This document shows, in pieces, positions 33,921 through 49,300 of a DNA stretch of 64,000 nucleotides. The stretch comes from Hyposmocoma kahamanoa. Taxonomy: Eukaryota; Arthropoda; Insecta; Lepidoptera; Cosmopterigidae. The stretch spans positions 8,832,482 to 8,896,481 of the forward strand of contig NW_020653750.1 in NCBI RefSeq assembly GCF_003589595.1, given 5' to 3'. The position numbers and the translations under genes were made by a program. The notes under the pieces are model-generated. The model was not told the DNA's origin and searched no databases. It saw nothing but the letters and a program-made list of their open reading frames with translations. Each line of letters begins with the position of its first letter. The stretch's first letter is position 1.

Positions 33921-36900
33921 AATTTATTTGTAAAAAAATATTCTACTCACTACATAGCCAATATATCAGTTAAAATTTTAATAATTTAAGTATCCATCCC
34001 TGCGTAAGTCACATTATTTATCATCTATACAACAATAATTAATGTTTTCACAATGAGTATTCCGGCCACTTCACTTGAAACAATCTCATTCGGATAATTT
34101 ATGCTGAAACTTACAATAAATACATACATTTAGGTAATTTGACGACAACAATTAACAATGGTCCTTTAAGCTTTCCTATAGTCGCATAATTATTGCTTTT
34201 GTTATCATTAATAACTACAATGCTATTCAGTTTTTAAGAGTAGCTGCAACGTAATTACAGATTATGTAATTTGTCTACAATTACTTAGATATTACATAAC
34301 ACACAAGTGAAAGTTACGCGTATAGAAGAATATACGTATTTCTAAATGTGTGACCAACCAGTTTCTGATAGATTAATTATGAAGTATCATACAATATTTA
34401 TGAATTCTTAATATCAATTGATATTCAGCGCTTCGATGTCCCTTTCTCTTTCTTACTTATTACGATGCGATTTGAAAGAAAGAGAACGCCACAATTCGAA
34501 CAAGCCTCTGAATAAAAAAACAACTTATAATATCTGCGACAATGTTGGAATTAGGACTCTGAACGACCGAACTCCCAATATTACCAAACAGAACGTTATT
34601 TACTACTTCTTTTAATAAGGAAAATGAAATTATATTATAATAAAGTATTGATCATTATCGTAAATAATTGTCATTTGTATAACTTCGATGTATTTTTTAT
34701 TGTGTGTTCAATCATTCAAAGTCACGTAACACTTTTAATTGACAACATTAGTCATATACTCAGAATATACCTGAGATTTGCATACGAAGCACATTGCTCA
34801 TACACTTATCACATACTTTATTGCTTTTCGGAAACATACATTATCATCAAACATATATATCACATTTTAGTTTATTTATACATGGATTTTCGTACGAATT
34901 ATCATTATTTGAAAGATCATTCGTCAGTCTTCGCTAGATGTATTTCCAATGGAATTTATTTGAGGGCTATATAAATTGTTATTTTCTGGGATCTTAACAT
35001 TTATTTATTTTATCGGTTTATTCATTAAGCTGCCGTTAGAAATACACTTAATTGTATACCATACCACAGATACTATAATATACTAAATATGAGTATGAAC
35101 ATCATACATTTTTGAGACAGAAAACTATGGAGACAATATTTCAGCATAAATTACGAAACACAAAATAATTGGTACACTGTCTACAACCCTACATGGAGAA
35201 GAGACAAAACTACACGAAACTGCAAACACATGCTTGTTAGAGCGTAAGCACACACAACACAACCGGTTTGTTAGTAACTAAACATCGATATACTTTGTTC
35301 ATCGACTTAAAAATAATAATATCCATAAATTAACCTAAACATTAATAAATAACCAAATTGGAAGATCACGGGTGTAACTTGAAAGAGACGATTTCTGTTA
35401 AAGACAATCCCTGTTCAGAAAATAAATAGGTACTAAAGACCACAAATTATACGTAAGTAGGAAACATTGAGTGAGGTTATACAGTACAGAAAAAAATCGT
35501 AACTAAACAATAATGAATTCGGACGTCATCTAATTACAGCTACGTAATTATAAAAAATAATAAACCTAAGACAAATGTACAGAGTAAAATAATACTGTAT
35601 CACTACTGCTAGCAGCAACGTTAGTGGAGATACTTCAGCCTACTTTCATATGCGATACATGAAACACTAAGTTTCTTTATAATCCAATCAATTGGATTGA
35701 CGGGCATTTGTAATATCCGCATATACTCGAAGATATCATTTAGAAAAATATGCATATTTACGTGCAAATCTCACTTAACAATAAATGGTTAATTTCAATT
35801 TAATATCATAGTACAGAGAGCTAATATGCTGAACGATAGAGAGCGAACTTTTGAGAATATTACTTGAGATTTTTACACGTTAAATGTTACGAAACTTTAT
35901 TGTCAAGGTAGACTGCTTCTTAAAAAGATTACACTACTAATTGATGATTTACTATACATACAGTGATCCCAATAATAAAGAATAAATAATCTCGAGTTTA
36001 AAGCTTTTAATACGATAAGCTTGACGCATAGATACGTGATACTATTACTGTATATTTAGCTGCAACAAAATCACGTGCATTTCGTAGAATGCACTCGTGG
36101 CTGCCGCACGCGTCGATTACGGCTGCGGCAGCATTACTAGTATAAGTAGCTAACGTTATCACATTTGTCTCATAGACTGTAGTACTTTACTGGCCCGTGG
36201 GATTTCCATAACAAAAAAAAAATAAAATTATCACTAAATTAAGTAGGATTTAGTAAAGGACGGTGATCGAAGGGTTCATAAGTAGAAGTCGGAAGCAATA
36301 ACAAAACAGCCTAGTAAAGGAAATGGAGATATTAAATGCTTTTTGTTATTAATACACATAAATAAACACTGACCACAACTGAGGTGAATCCGGTGAAAAT
36401 TAATTTTCTCAAATAATGCCACTAATGTTTTGGTTAAAAGTTGTCATTTACGTTATTAACCGAAAATGCCCAAAATACCATATCCACATGTTATATACAC
36501 ATGGAGTTACTAAAATAAATGTTTATAAATAATATCTATTAATATAATAATGCCAAAATCGTAATGGATTAATGCGATCACATCTGCACATACTACGTGT
36601 TAAATGAACTATTACATCCTTAGTATAATGTCAATGATGCTATTATTATCTTGAATCAAATTATTGTTCAACTGTATTGCTATTCGTCTCTTACATTAAT
36701 AATTGGAGGTTTTTTTATATAGACTTGTTTCTCATTATTGCTTCATATCATAACACGTTTTATATCCTTATATAAAGAAAATACTTGCAAGACATATTAT
36801 AAAAAATACTTACATCGTAAATACTGACCGAAATGGGAAATAAATTAGATTACTATAATTTAATGAATTTAAATTTACTGTTACTACTAAGTAAAATAAA

Positions 36901-39900
36901 ATTTACAATATCTTACTCGACCTAAACCTAAACGAATACTCGCTTCCTGCAATAGGTAACCGTTAATATTATAATATCATCAATGTCAAGAGAGCATTTT
37001 AAGGCAAGGCTTAAAAATCAGTATGAGAGCGTTTTCCGTACTATGCACAAACGTGTTTGGGTGCCAATTTTGTCCACACGTGAAGTTACACCTTGTTCCT
37101 ATCAATTGATGATTACTTCGCATTAAAAGTTTTCGTAGTTATTTTCCTGTTTTATACATTAACGCGGTATTGAAATACTACGATTTTGAACTAAGAAGCG
37201 TACAGAGACGAGCAGAGCAAGCGAAACTTTATCGTGAATAAAGTGCCTATCGTTTTTCGTTAATTCTTTTTTGTTAATATGTAAGAAAATGGATTCTTCA
37301 TTCACGATAATTGCTTGCCCTGCTCGTCGCTGTGCGCTCAATGCATAACAGTAATATTCTGCAATACTGCGTTATTGAAAGATACCTATTGGTATTGACA
37401 AAATGTGGTATATAGAGATGCCGTCCACTAAAGCGCGGCGAAGTGACATGGGGTCAAATATCCGTTTTAAACAGCATAAGATAGAGATCAAAATTCTCTA
37501 TTTCAAAACAATTAAAGTTAGTTAACGATTGGATATATCGAAACGAATGATATCTTGAAAAAATTTCAATATTCTAAAACTGGGTTATAGTTTTTATATG
37601 ATATCTTAAAAATTATTTTGTCACATAGCCTCGTTTTAGTTAATGCACGACAGTGAGTTCGACACGGCTGGACATCGGTGCACAAACTATTATATAGTTT
37701 ACATTAGGCTGCATGTGGAACTAGGTTACTAAACCGCTAACAAAGTATGTTTTAGCATCGTATAGTCATATCATATCATAGTGCAGAAAACGTTCTTTAT
37801 TATCATACTTTATGACAGCTATCTTATCGACAATTAATATTCAAAGTGATTAAATGGCGTAGCCGCACTAAATTCACAATCGAACGTACTACCAACACAT
37901 AAAAAATAATTCAGATCAATTTGTTTACACATCGCAATTTAAACTTATTTATTTGTATTCATTCTCTTGAGATTCATTTCTAGAAATAAATTGTTTGACA
38001 GGTCTAAAAATAGTGCTTAACCTTTTTTACATTTCAATAGGGATTTGATTTGTGTAGTAATTTATTTTTTATTCTACAACAGAACAATGTGTATGTATGT
38101 TTTCAAATTGCTTGTTTGTGGAAAACTGAAAAATAATTTTATGGCTTCTAGGGTATAAAGCATATAGCGCACAACTTTTAGAACAGTCACGTTTCTTTAC
38201 ATTTACATATGAGCGTACAAAGTCAACGCCATAGATGAAACCTGTTGCGTATCTAACATGTGATCTTAAGTCACTCAGTAGGGAACACATTTCGTCACTA
38301 CCAACGTCTGACCTTAACGTTACAGTAAATAGGCAAAAAATTAACAGCATGAACAAACAGGGTTCTATTGAAATCTGTCACGAAAGCGATTGATCACTTA
38401 TAAAACATTTTAAGTAAATTCCTGAGGTTATTTACGTTGTTCCCCAACGAACTGTCCCGATTTTTTCTGTCATAATGTAACATGTTTTTTGCTGTAATTT
38501 TTGTAATTGTTGTTAATAGAAATATTTTTAGCATTAGTTATGTATTAAAAATGCAATCTTTAGTTCAAGGCACGAATTACAATGGGATGTCCTACGATGT
38601 TCAACGTAAATAACGCTATTGACCATAAATACATGAAATTTCATTACATATTACTTAGTAAATATTGAGTAAAAGTCATGATAATGCTCTGTGTTTTCAA
38701 AATAATATTCGAGTCACGAATTAAAATGTTCCTGTTCTATTATGCTCTGCATACACTGGCCATTTTATCACTATAGATTCTCAAGTTCTAAACAATTATT
38801 ACCAATGCATGTACAGTTTTGCCTCGAGATTCTTAGATCAAATTGACAATAAATGAGCGGAGAACAGGTTCGATTTTTTAAATATTTATATGTCAAAATA
38901 ATGCAATTGGCAATTAATTAAGTTTCGGGTTTACTATTTGGAACTGACCAAAGACATGAACTGTTCTGGTTTTTGTAATATATTTTTGGGGACCCGCAAT
39001 TTACTGAAATCAATATTACAAGGACAAAAATACACTAAGGTGTAATTTGTCTAACTATCCAAACCTGATATCGAAAATATTGTCAATACATAATTAAATA
39101 TATCACGATAGAAAAGATGAGATACCTTTGGTCCATCTACGAAACTGTTTTTCATAACTTGTTACGAAAGAAGATTTTTCCTTCACTGTTTCGTAACCCA
39201 TTATTAAAAAAATATTTAATCCATATTAAAAACTCCATGTACGAAACGGAGCTTATTGCATTACTAAAGTAGTTCATTAAACAAATTTCATTTGAATGTT
39301 AAAAAAAACTAGTAGCTTAGTTTTTAATCAATGCGTCTTAATACAGAGTGAATTTCAATAGCCGAGTTAGAAGCTACCTGACGAATTCGTTGATTAAATT
39401 CGATTCGTCCAACCTGGACACGTCCAAATAGCATTTACGATGTGTTCATTGAACGATATTAATTCATCCCACGTACAGGCAGTTACGATTCGTGAACGTC
39501 ATTTGGATGTGTCGGCGGTGATGAAGGTCTAGCGGACACTGCGAAATTACACTCTGTATGACGAAAAAAGATTCCTTAAAAATGTCTGCAAGGCTAAGGT
39601 CTTGAAAGACATGTAAGAGTTGACAATACGCAGTCGAAATTTCGGTAGATGTGGTGTTATACTGTGTAAAGTGCCTATAATTGTATTTTCATGATATCTC
39701 GTCATTGCAAAAAAAGAAACTTTATTTGTAATAAGGAGATTCTGGTATAAATGGAAGCTTATCATAACTAACGTAATCGACTTTCTAGCGAAATTGAGTT
39801 ATTAACGTATCTGGGATCCCCTCCAATCTGTGTTAGCAAAATCAGCGTAGTGACGTTCTTATGTGACAATAAAACTTTAGGTGCTAATATGTCGGAAGTT

Positions 39901-40329
39901 ACCGAAATGCAAATGCGTTAGTTATGATAACGACGCATTTTGTAGCGTAAAATCCAACTTCTGGGTAACTTGCTTCATCGTCGACCTCGACGTCGTGACG
40001 GTATCTCGATTTATAGTCAAAAAACACTTACAAATCGATCGACTAACAAATGAAACCAACAATACAGTAACGATTTACGTCAAATGTCTCTCAACTGTCA
40101 GTTGCCATAGTAACCGTTTATGGTTACTACCAACAATACATAAATGTATGCGTCACACCGCATATAACATATAGGCGATTGGTCTGTACAATAATACAAA
40201 AACGAACTTAATAGAAAATCTCCGTGCGCGCCAGTACCAAGTAGGTGGCCTGTAAATAATCAGGGTCAATTATCAATGGGGTACGTTACGGAGGTCGTCG
40301 GGTCCCGTCGGCGCGTGCGCAGTGGGCAG
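33921..40329 (-). other. Repeat-free block, probable long 3' UTR of the GATA gene
   Basis: About 6.4 kb directly downstream of the GATA stop codon contains none of the SINE, MITE or LINE families that crowd the rest of the window and no convincing coding frame. An AATAAA on the minus strand at 33922-33927 could end such a transcript. Long 3' UTRs are common for developmental transcription factors of insects, but continuity of transcription is inferred. Confidence 0.4.
37202..37333. ncRNA. Imperfect long hairpin, possible structured RNA
   Basis: Arms 37202-37243 and 37296-37333 pair over about 38 bp with two mismatches and a small internal loop (ACAGAGACGAGCAGAGCAAG against its complement). 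The 52-base loop is AT-rich. It lies in the repeat-free block. It could be a pre-miRNA-like or UTR structure, or an old foldback element; no second copy is seen in the window. Confidence 0.3.
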
Positions 40330-43300
40330 TCAGTGCGTCTCCTCCGCAGCTACGTGACTTGCTACCAGGTTTAATGGCGCCTCGTCGTACTCTGGAGCCT
40401 AAAAAATAATTGTGTGAATTGAACAGTGTATGGGTGTATTCAATTTAAAATTCAATGTAAATGGATACGTGCGTTGATTTACGTCCTAAGGTTAGTGTTG
40501 ATTGTGATAGTTTTTTTATGTAATAAATAAATTGGAGCCTTATAATTTCAACTAGTTTTAAGGCTGGTTCATAAATCAATAAACCTTTCCAGGCAATAAG
40601 CAATTCCGAATTAAATCTGCGTAATGGCGACGACGACGTGAGGTTCATTTTCAATGAAGAATTTTTACAATTTCTGTATATTTAGCAGCCATTCCCATAA
40701 CAGAAAAGGATTCCAGAAACAGTAATTTTTTCAGAAAGTCTATGTTATTCTTTTCAAAGCGAGAGTGAATAGGTATTATTTAGGTATGCGTGCTCCATCG
40801 TCCACTTCATCTTCACTTTCCATAAAGTAAGATGGATGTCAAATGCGCACTTACTTTTCAATACAAAAAATCATTTTGTTCACAACCATATACAAATGTA
40901 AACGTTATGCAAAAGACGTAAGGGTTAATTTTGATAGATTTTGTGTATCTCTGGCCGTGTCCTACCTGATCGGTGGTAGCGTGCAGTCGCGTGTTCTGCG
41001 CGTGCAGCGCGGCGAGCAGGTGCGGTTGCAGTTGCCTGCGCAGTGCGGCCAGTACGGCCTCCTCGGCGCCAGACTCCGTCGTGCCAGAGGCTGCTTGTTC
41101 GCCCGCAGTAGCTTGTTCTGCACACGTGTTGCCACCGCGACGAGATTCTGTCGCAATATGATATTTATGCATATTACACAATTTTTTCGCAAAATATACC
41201 ACGTTAAATTTGTAAAATAACAGCAAAGCTTGCAGATCTATATTACTAACATTGTTAACAAACAACTTTTGTTCCATATCTTTCAATAATTCATCAGATT
41301 TTACTTCTGTACAAAAATTAAAATATTTGAATAGATCGCTCGAAACGGTGATAACTCTGTGCGGTAAAAAAAGAAAAATACCAGTCCGATGCAAAACGCA
41401 GGAGCGGAGGTGGGGGTCCTGTATCAAGGATGACGTCTGTACGTTTAAACTTACCTTACTCCCAAATAAAAAAGGGTTATTTTTGGTAATTTATAACATC
41501 TTGTAAAAAGTCATGGAACAAAACTTGTTTATCATGTTAGTAATATAGTCCTGAGAGGTTGTTAATATTCTACAAACAGCTGAATGTACAGGATTCACAG
41601 GGCAGGGGATCCACTGAGTTCGCGATATCGCAAAGTCGAAAGGTAAATCAGGATACGAGTAGTGAATGCAAAAGAGCAGTACAAGTATAACTGAAACACT
41701 ATACAACAATTAGATTGTACGATGAAACTTGTAGTAGGGAGTTATAATTTTATCACTGACGTGCTTGATTCCTGTTTCTTTAACCCTTTCATGGACAGTA
41801 TTTAAATAATACAGCACACCAAAATTAAGTAAGCGCAGGCCACACAGCGAACAAAGCTAGCTAACTTAGCTCACATAGTAGCATGCAAAGCTAAGTTAAG
41901 AAAATTCGTAGTAAGTAGTGACTATGGATATGTCCGGGGGTGAAGAGCGGCAAGCGGGAAGGGCGACATAGCGTTACATTTCTACCGCCGTGACTGTCGA
42001 TCCGGTTCCAAAAAAATCACGGTGATAAATCATCGTGATATTGTCACGACTGCTACTTCCGTGACCTTGTCACGCCTATAACTTACATCACGATATACGG
42101 TTTTAGCCAGCGGCTTCTTTCTAATACTTATAGCCGTTTTTTATAAAATGATTTAAGTTTTTACTCCCTTTGTAATAAGTTTCAATTCCATTCAAAAAGT
42201 TGATTTTGTATTTAATGTAATTTTGTTTGTTACTTATTTAATGCGAATCTTTGGATTGTTAAAAATAGCAATAAAGTGTAATGTAATTATATTTCTAGTA
42301 GAATACACAAAGTAGATTGTACATAAATATAAAATACCAACTCTTCCTATAATAAAACTATACAAAAATATTTTACTTTGTTCATAAATACGAGTAGGTT
42401 TATAGTAACTGCTGCAGATTTTTTCATCCGCCCTTTCTAGTAGTAATAAACACCTATGACCCTCGTGAGTGAGCAAAGAAAGTCATCGTATCTCATTCAC
42501 TCCCATCGCCGAAATGGCCCGATTTGAAGAGAACTACAACGAGTGGCGCGCTCAGTCACCACGGAACGGAGATCGCGCATTGTATCAAATACGTATGTCG
42601 TGATATGAGTGACGGGGATAGCTATTGGAACGGAGGAACACCTGACTGACTTTGGAACGTCGTTCCTTCGGAACGAGACACGACGATACTGTTTGATCGT
42701 ACTGGCGGATCATCGTGATTTTTTTCATCGTGACGTTATTTATCACCCACCTCTACTTAGTTCGCGGTGTCAACTGAAATATGAAAAAATCTGAGGCGCC
42801 CTCTTTCTAACAAAAAAAAAGGATCATCAAAATCATACCACCAAATCCGGAGTTATCGCGAAACATATAAATTATATGGCAATTAATGACTTCTTGCACT
42901 AAGCCGACGAAATATGATATTTAAATAAAGATGTTTAATAGCACGGATCACTTCCTACAATAAACAACCCAAAATACAGCCTTTAAAAAGATGAAAGCCA
43001 ATAACATGCGACTAAATTAAAGAGTACAGCAATAATACGACGTATGAAACTCACTACTAAATATTGTATTTGATCGGTTAACCAAATGAGAACTGATGTT
43101 TGTTTACTTATATTTACTTAAGAGTCGACACTACCTCATCTGGAATTCAAAGCTTTTCTGTAATAGTACGGTTCATTTTGCTTGGGTCGAGCGGTCATTG
43201 CCGGCTTTACTGGCTTTATTTCTGAATTTAACTTTTTACAAAAGAAATTTAAGCCATTTGAAAAATGTATATCATATACTATACAGGCGCATTTATTCGA

Positions 43301-46300
43301 CACGAATTTCATCGCACTCACCCCGCGCGGCCGACGCACAGTGGTCGCGTGCGTCTAACTGTCGTCGCAAAATACGCTCTATTTATTTACCATTTAAGTT
43401 TTAACTTAAATGAGCGTCTCAGGCATAGAGAGGAGTCTGGCTTGAATTTGGTCTACTCGGCGGCCGCGCGGCGACGGCGCTGTTGTATTATTCAGAGGAA
43501 TTTAAATGTTGTTGCCTAGTAAATATAATTCAGTTTCGGTACTAATGTACATGCGGTCACCGCGCGAAAGCTTTCATCTCGTGTAACTGGGCGCTTAGTA
43601 TCCTATTTAGTTCAGTTGATATAAAAAAAATCACTGGTATTGGTAGAGTACCTATTGAATACAGCGTTTTTCTTGTAAAGTTTTTTTTTTCACATCATGT
43701 ACTACTCGGTGTATATCCTCGATTTTATATATTTTTTCCAAAGTGATTAATTCAACACTTTCACTGTTATGCGGAATCAAACAAATTTTTTAAAAAGCCA
43801 TTTGAGGCAGTATAGACTCTTAAGCCTTTATTGGTACTAGAGTGTATACTGACTGTTGCGCGCGTGCTTGGGGTCGTGCCGCGGACGACGGCGACGCGTG
43901 TGGATTGTGTCGCGGCGCATGGCGGTAGGGCGCGGCACGCCGTGCAGCTTGTAGTACAGGCCGCAGGCGTTGCAGACCATCTCGCCGCGCGCGTCGCGCC
44001 GCCAGATCGTCGTCGTGTGCGTGCCGCAGTTGCTGCAGGACAATTCCACGCGAGGACCCGAGCCTCGACTGCCGGCTCCGGCGTTGCTACCCGTCCCTGC
44101 TGTGGTCTCCATAGGCTCTTGCTGAAAAAAATGCGATAAGGCCGAGTTAAAGCTGGGTTTTGCTTTTCAAAAACGACTCTTAAATCTCTATAATAGTGCA
44201 TTATTACGGGCGAGAAAATAAAATGAAAATTGTAAAAAAAAGGACTTTCGTCTATTTTATTGGCTGTTTTTAAAGTATGTTGTTATCATTATTTTATTAA
44301 TTGAGCATTGCCTATAGACCGATCGACTTGAAAAGGTAGCAAATAATTAAGAAACTCAAAACGTTTTATACCCAAATTGAAATTAATTCGTGTAAAAACT
44401 GTCATTTCAAAACGTCATTTTTAACTGTCTTCAAAACATGAAGAAGATTGCTAATTGGACTGTCTTTTGTATGTATGTTACGCGATAACTGCCGGCAGAG
44501 TTGCACGCTCCATAAATGGAAAACTTTGTGGGTTATTTATTTAGACTTTTTGAGAAATAACTCCACTAGTTTTGTTATAATTATGAACACAAAGACCGAA
44601 CACACAGAAACATTTTTGTCAACCCGGTGGGACTTGAACCCACGTCCATGCCGCACCGTGGCATTGCTCTTACCAACTGAGCTACGGATCCAGCTACCGA
44701 GCCATCGAAATACTCCTGTGTTTTTGTTATAGATCTTTGTACTGGCTTTCGGAACTCTACGCCGCTACTGTCATCTAATGAGAGTTTTTTGAATAACCTT
44801 CTCACTACAGGTATCACAACTGATGCAGATGTAGGTTTTCGATCAAATGTATTTATTGAGATTTTTGTGAAATAGCTCCACTAGTTTTGTTATGATTATG
44901 AATGAATACAAAGATTGACGAAGAAAGAGATTTGTGGGTTAATTTTTTTTTATAATATGCAAACTTTTCCGATCATGTTTGAGAATTATTTCTATATTAT
45001 TATCATTCTAGTCAGAGCCAGGCTCTTGTCGGTGTAGCTTCCGCCACTCCTCATAGTTCATAGTCAGGTCCTTGACCTCTTTTTAGCTGCTTACTTTGGC
45101 GTTTTCTTTATTTGTTCACTGTACGCTGTTCTTGGTCTTCACCTCTTTCATTTTCCTTTTGTCTTTCCCTCAATCATAACTCCTATATTCTATAATAATG
45201 GTCAGCTGAAATTGACCGTTTCTAGGTGTCAATATGACGTGTCAATTGTGGTTACGGGGCTCACTCTAAACAGATTACCAGACGTCGATTGCACTTCAAA
45301 GAAACTTACGTTCTCCGAAGCGGATTGATGTGGCGGCCACGTAGCTGATTGCAACGTCTGCGTGGGCTCGTGTGGCGGTGCGGGGTGCGCACGCGCTGGG
45401 AAGCTCTGTTTCCTGCGAGCGGTACCGACACCGCCAACGCCGCCACCTCGACCTGATCCTTGCCATTCGCCGTTCTGGAACAACAGTCGTTGATAAGAAT
45501 ATTATCGGCCTCGATGTCTTACCACTTCCGCAGTTCAATGTATTATTATTAATATGAGACTTGGTGCAGAATCCATGTAGTACATTTTTTACACACATAT
45601 CTACATTATGTGCGTGCCTACAAAGTAGTACAAAAAATGCAACCACTGAAGTGAACCTGACGGGGAACGTACGTCTTTATGGATTGAGCGAAGTTCCATC
45701 TCAGAAGGTTGACGGCCGCAATTAGCAAAATTTTGTTTTTTTGGGGACATAAATATAATATGTATAATATAATATTATACATTACGTCAGTGTTTACCTA
45801 TGCTAAAATTGCAGTTCGGTGAGTTTTAATTCACTCAGATACCATACAATTCAGTTGTATTGTTGTTGTAAGTCATTAGTCATTTTTTTATGATATGAAG
45901 TGACGAGACGAACAAGTCGTGAACCTGGTGGTAAGCGACATGCCTGTCCATGACAGGGGCAGTGCTACGCAGAGCTTTAAAACGCAAAAATCAGAGGGGC
46001 ACTGCACTGCGCCCGTCACCTTGAGACATAAGTTGACAAGTCCCATGTGCCTGTAATTTCGCCAGCACCCCTTCAAAACCGGAACGCAGTATTGCTCACA
46101 ATACTGCTTGGCGGCAGAAATAAGTATGGTGGCAGTCCTTCCGTGGACGAACTCTTTCACATGGAGCTCTACTACTCCAAAATTATTAATATAGAAAGAT
46201 ATGAGATTTTTCATTACTAATGATTGTAATTTTGGAATTGCACCAAATTCGCAAATTTATTTCCCTTGAACATAGAGTCGTTTACCACTTATAGTTCTAT

Positions 46301-49300
46301 TTTATTAAGTTTCGCAAAATCTTTTAAAATTTTAAGGAAATTTTAGTACACAAGTTTGAGCGCCGGGCGAAAAAGTAATACAGATAAGATACACAGATAA
46401 TAAACTAGTTTATCTTGTCGTGGAAAGCAAACATAACACAAAATATAATAACAAGAGCAGGCGCTCTTAATCACCTTGTGGAAAACATTATTCATCTGAA
46501 AAGAGTATAAGCAACGACACTCATAGCTAAAAGATGAATTTTCTTTAGAAAAGAACTTAATTTATGCACGGTGTATCACGTTCTCAACCGCTGTGTACAT
46601 AAATACAACTACTGAGCTCGCATTGATTTACAAAAAAGTAGAATTAAAAGTAGTATTTTTAGCACACTAACATGTCAATAGGTAGTGCGTCATCTCAAGG
46701 TGTTTTTCACGGCTCAATAACAGGGCAAATTTATATGTATAACAAAGACATTTGCATGTGTACACTTCTTTGTATTCTCAGTCACGAACGACGGGCGCAT
46801 AACTAAGCACTGTAATCAGCACCGAGTATACGATTTTATCGGTTTTTATTTCACAAAAACTGAAATCACAAATTTAAACGGTAAATCTAAAGGAATCTTG
46901 CCGGTACTCTCTACTCTTTTGTCGTAAAAATTTCTAAGATATCAAGGCAAAAGCCAAATACGTTGACTGACCATTGGACTATAAGTTTCCTAGTTTTTCT
47001 TCGCTCTACTGAGTGAAGCTTTGAAGGCCTTCAGGCCACCTCAGTCACGTCAGTTTATAGAATGTATGACATAAAGTCACTTATTCCCTTCTTTGAGAAA
47101 TATTGACGTCGGCAGTGACCATAAATTTGCAATAAACAAAGCTATATTGTATATTATGGTTCGAAATTTCATGTGCTGGAAAAGGGATAGAAGCACTATT
47201 GAGGTAAGAACACTTTTTATTGGCTTCCTAATTTGTCATTCAATGTCACATGGTTTACACGCTAAATATGTAACGGAAGAAAACTATTTTACTTATTTGT
47301 ATTTACGTTAAATGTATATCTCGTGTGGTAAAATGTGAAGACACATATTTAATATAATAAAAAAGCACTGCCGATAATAAGTATGATTACGTATCAAACA
47401 AGTTACAGTGTTTCAGACATATCTCACTGCTATTACAATAGTGTTGTAACTAAAAATATGTGAAATTCAAGATTATACTATTGCTGAACGTAAAATTTGA
47501 TTCTCTACGCGTCAATAAAACCGTCGTTACAATATTGTAAGAAACAATTAAAATATAATATCTACTTAATTCAAAATGAGACAAACTTTTCGTGAGCTAG
47601 TTCTGAACAAAACAGTCCTAAAAAACAGTACTCAAAAATATTAAATTATTTTTTCCTTTTTATTTGTAAATATATTTGGCAAATAGGACATTTTTTAGAT
47701 GTATGTAATAAACTTTAACTTATACATACTTTTTAATAACCTTTCACGAGAAAGAAGTAATTAGTTTTTCATCGATTCTAAAAAAATACACTTTTAGAGT
47801 TAATACACTATTGTATTAACAGTGCAATATATTTTTCCATTTTTCAGTAAGCACCGCATGAGTACCGTGTAACTATAGATAATATAAAAACTAGAAATAA
47901 TATAAAGTGATATACACTATAGAATGTCAACCGTGACCATGGGACCTGTTAAGGGCCCGAAACGTTGGTTTGTTTGGAAAAAACAAATGTACGTGATTTC
48001 AATCCGGAAAAATAGTTTCGTTTCCTATGTGTAACAATCGCGAAAACTCAATAACTCGATATAATAGAATAAGTAAACACTGACCGGTGAAACGGCGCCG
48101 TTGGGTGGTTGGGGCATAGAACTAGCCAGTGGTGACGTAGAGGCCCGTAATGGTGAAACAGTCATGCCTAAATGTTTGCTGTTTATCAGTCGCCGTAGTA
48201 GCTGCGTTGCTTCCCCGCCTCGACCTAAAACAAAAAGAACCCCTTAAATATCATCTACATACACGTGTCAGTCATTATCAGTTTCTAAAATAACCACACG
48301 GTTCATTGTTTACCGTTTTGTCTGTGCAGTGCCTGCCATAGTGTTTCTTTATCATGTTCGTTTTCTTGTATTGGCTGTGGAGAAGACTGTGTTGAACGTG
48401 CAGACTGAGTTTCTTCCGGATCGTCCTGAAATTTTACAAAAATCTTACTAGAACAGATTTACGTAAAAGTTGTAATCATTTAGTGAAATTGGTGTAAGTT
48501 CGCACCTGAGACATCTGAGATATGTCCATTTGCAATCTGTCTGGGTCTGACCCACTACTGCTCTGACTGCAGTCTTCGTATGTCGAAGAGTTATCTTTAC
48601 AATTTTTTGTTTTACCCGCTGTTTGACCAAACACATGCTGTTTGTATTCGTCGGCAAAATTAATTTTTTTGTGTGTCAAAGCTCTATGAAAGAAGGAGTT
48701 GCCAGTTTCTGCATCTGTTTGCTCAGTCTGTTCAATTGGTTCGTTTTTGATGGAACTGTACAATGAGAGGTCCATCTCCTTGTCATGATCTTCGTTACTT
48801 CCAGGACTGGCCTGGTTGTGTGGTGCGCTGTACGCATTGTACTGGTCCTCGGTGTATTCGTGCGTGTAGTTCATTTCGCCTACATTCGCCGCGTGCGTCC
48901 TATCGATCACAGCCGCGTAATTAGCTGGATATTTTTGAGATTCTTCGTTTTCTCTCTGCGCGACAGCCACGGCTTTACTTATAATATCGATGACAGCATT
49001 GCAGTGCATCACCTCTCTTGCTCGTTCCGATGGAGGTAAACTCGGCACGCTGTTGAACACTATATGAGGTTCCTCGGTCTTTATCGCGTATTTTGAGGGG
49101 TCGTGATTCTTTATTTGTAACAATGTGACTGCAGCCTGTCGACTTTCCATATTTTTCATCTCTTCTGTAGAGTCAGGTGATCCTACTTCAGCGTATTTGT
49201 GTTTTGACGCAGAGTCGTACTCAGAGTCGCTGAATGGTTTAATTATTTCCTCCAACTTATTCGCGGTGATGTTCAAGACCTCCTAAAACAAAAAAAAATT

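Noticed and set aside
34624..34974. 116-codon open frame in the repeat-free block
   Set aside because: Tyr/Ile/His-rich translation typical of AT-rich chance frames, wrong strand for the GATA UTR, no recognisable domain.
40843..41220. Plus-strand frames opposite GATA exon 8
   Set aside because: Shadows of the GC-rich antisense coding exon, whose own frame joins neighbours in phase.
43265..43519. Open frames near a GC-rich patch in GATA intron 7
   Set aside because: No family resemblance, no splice context, composition consistent with chance.
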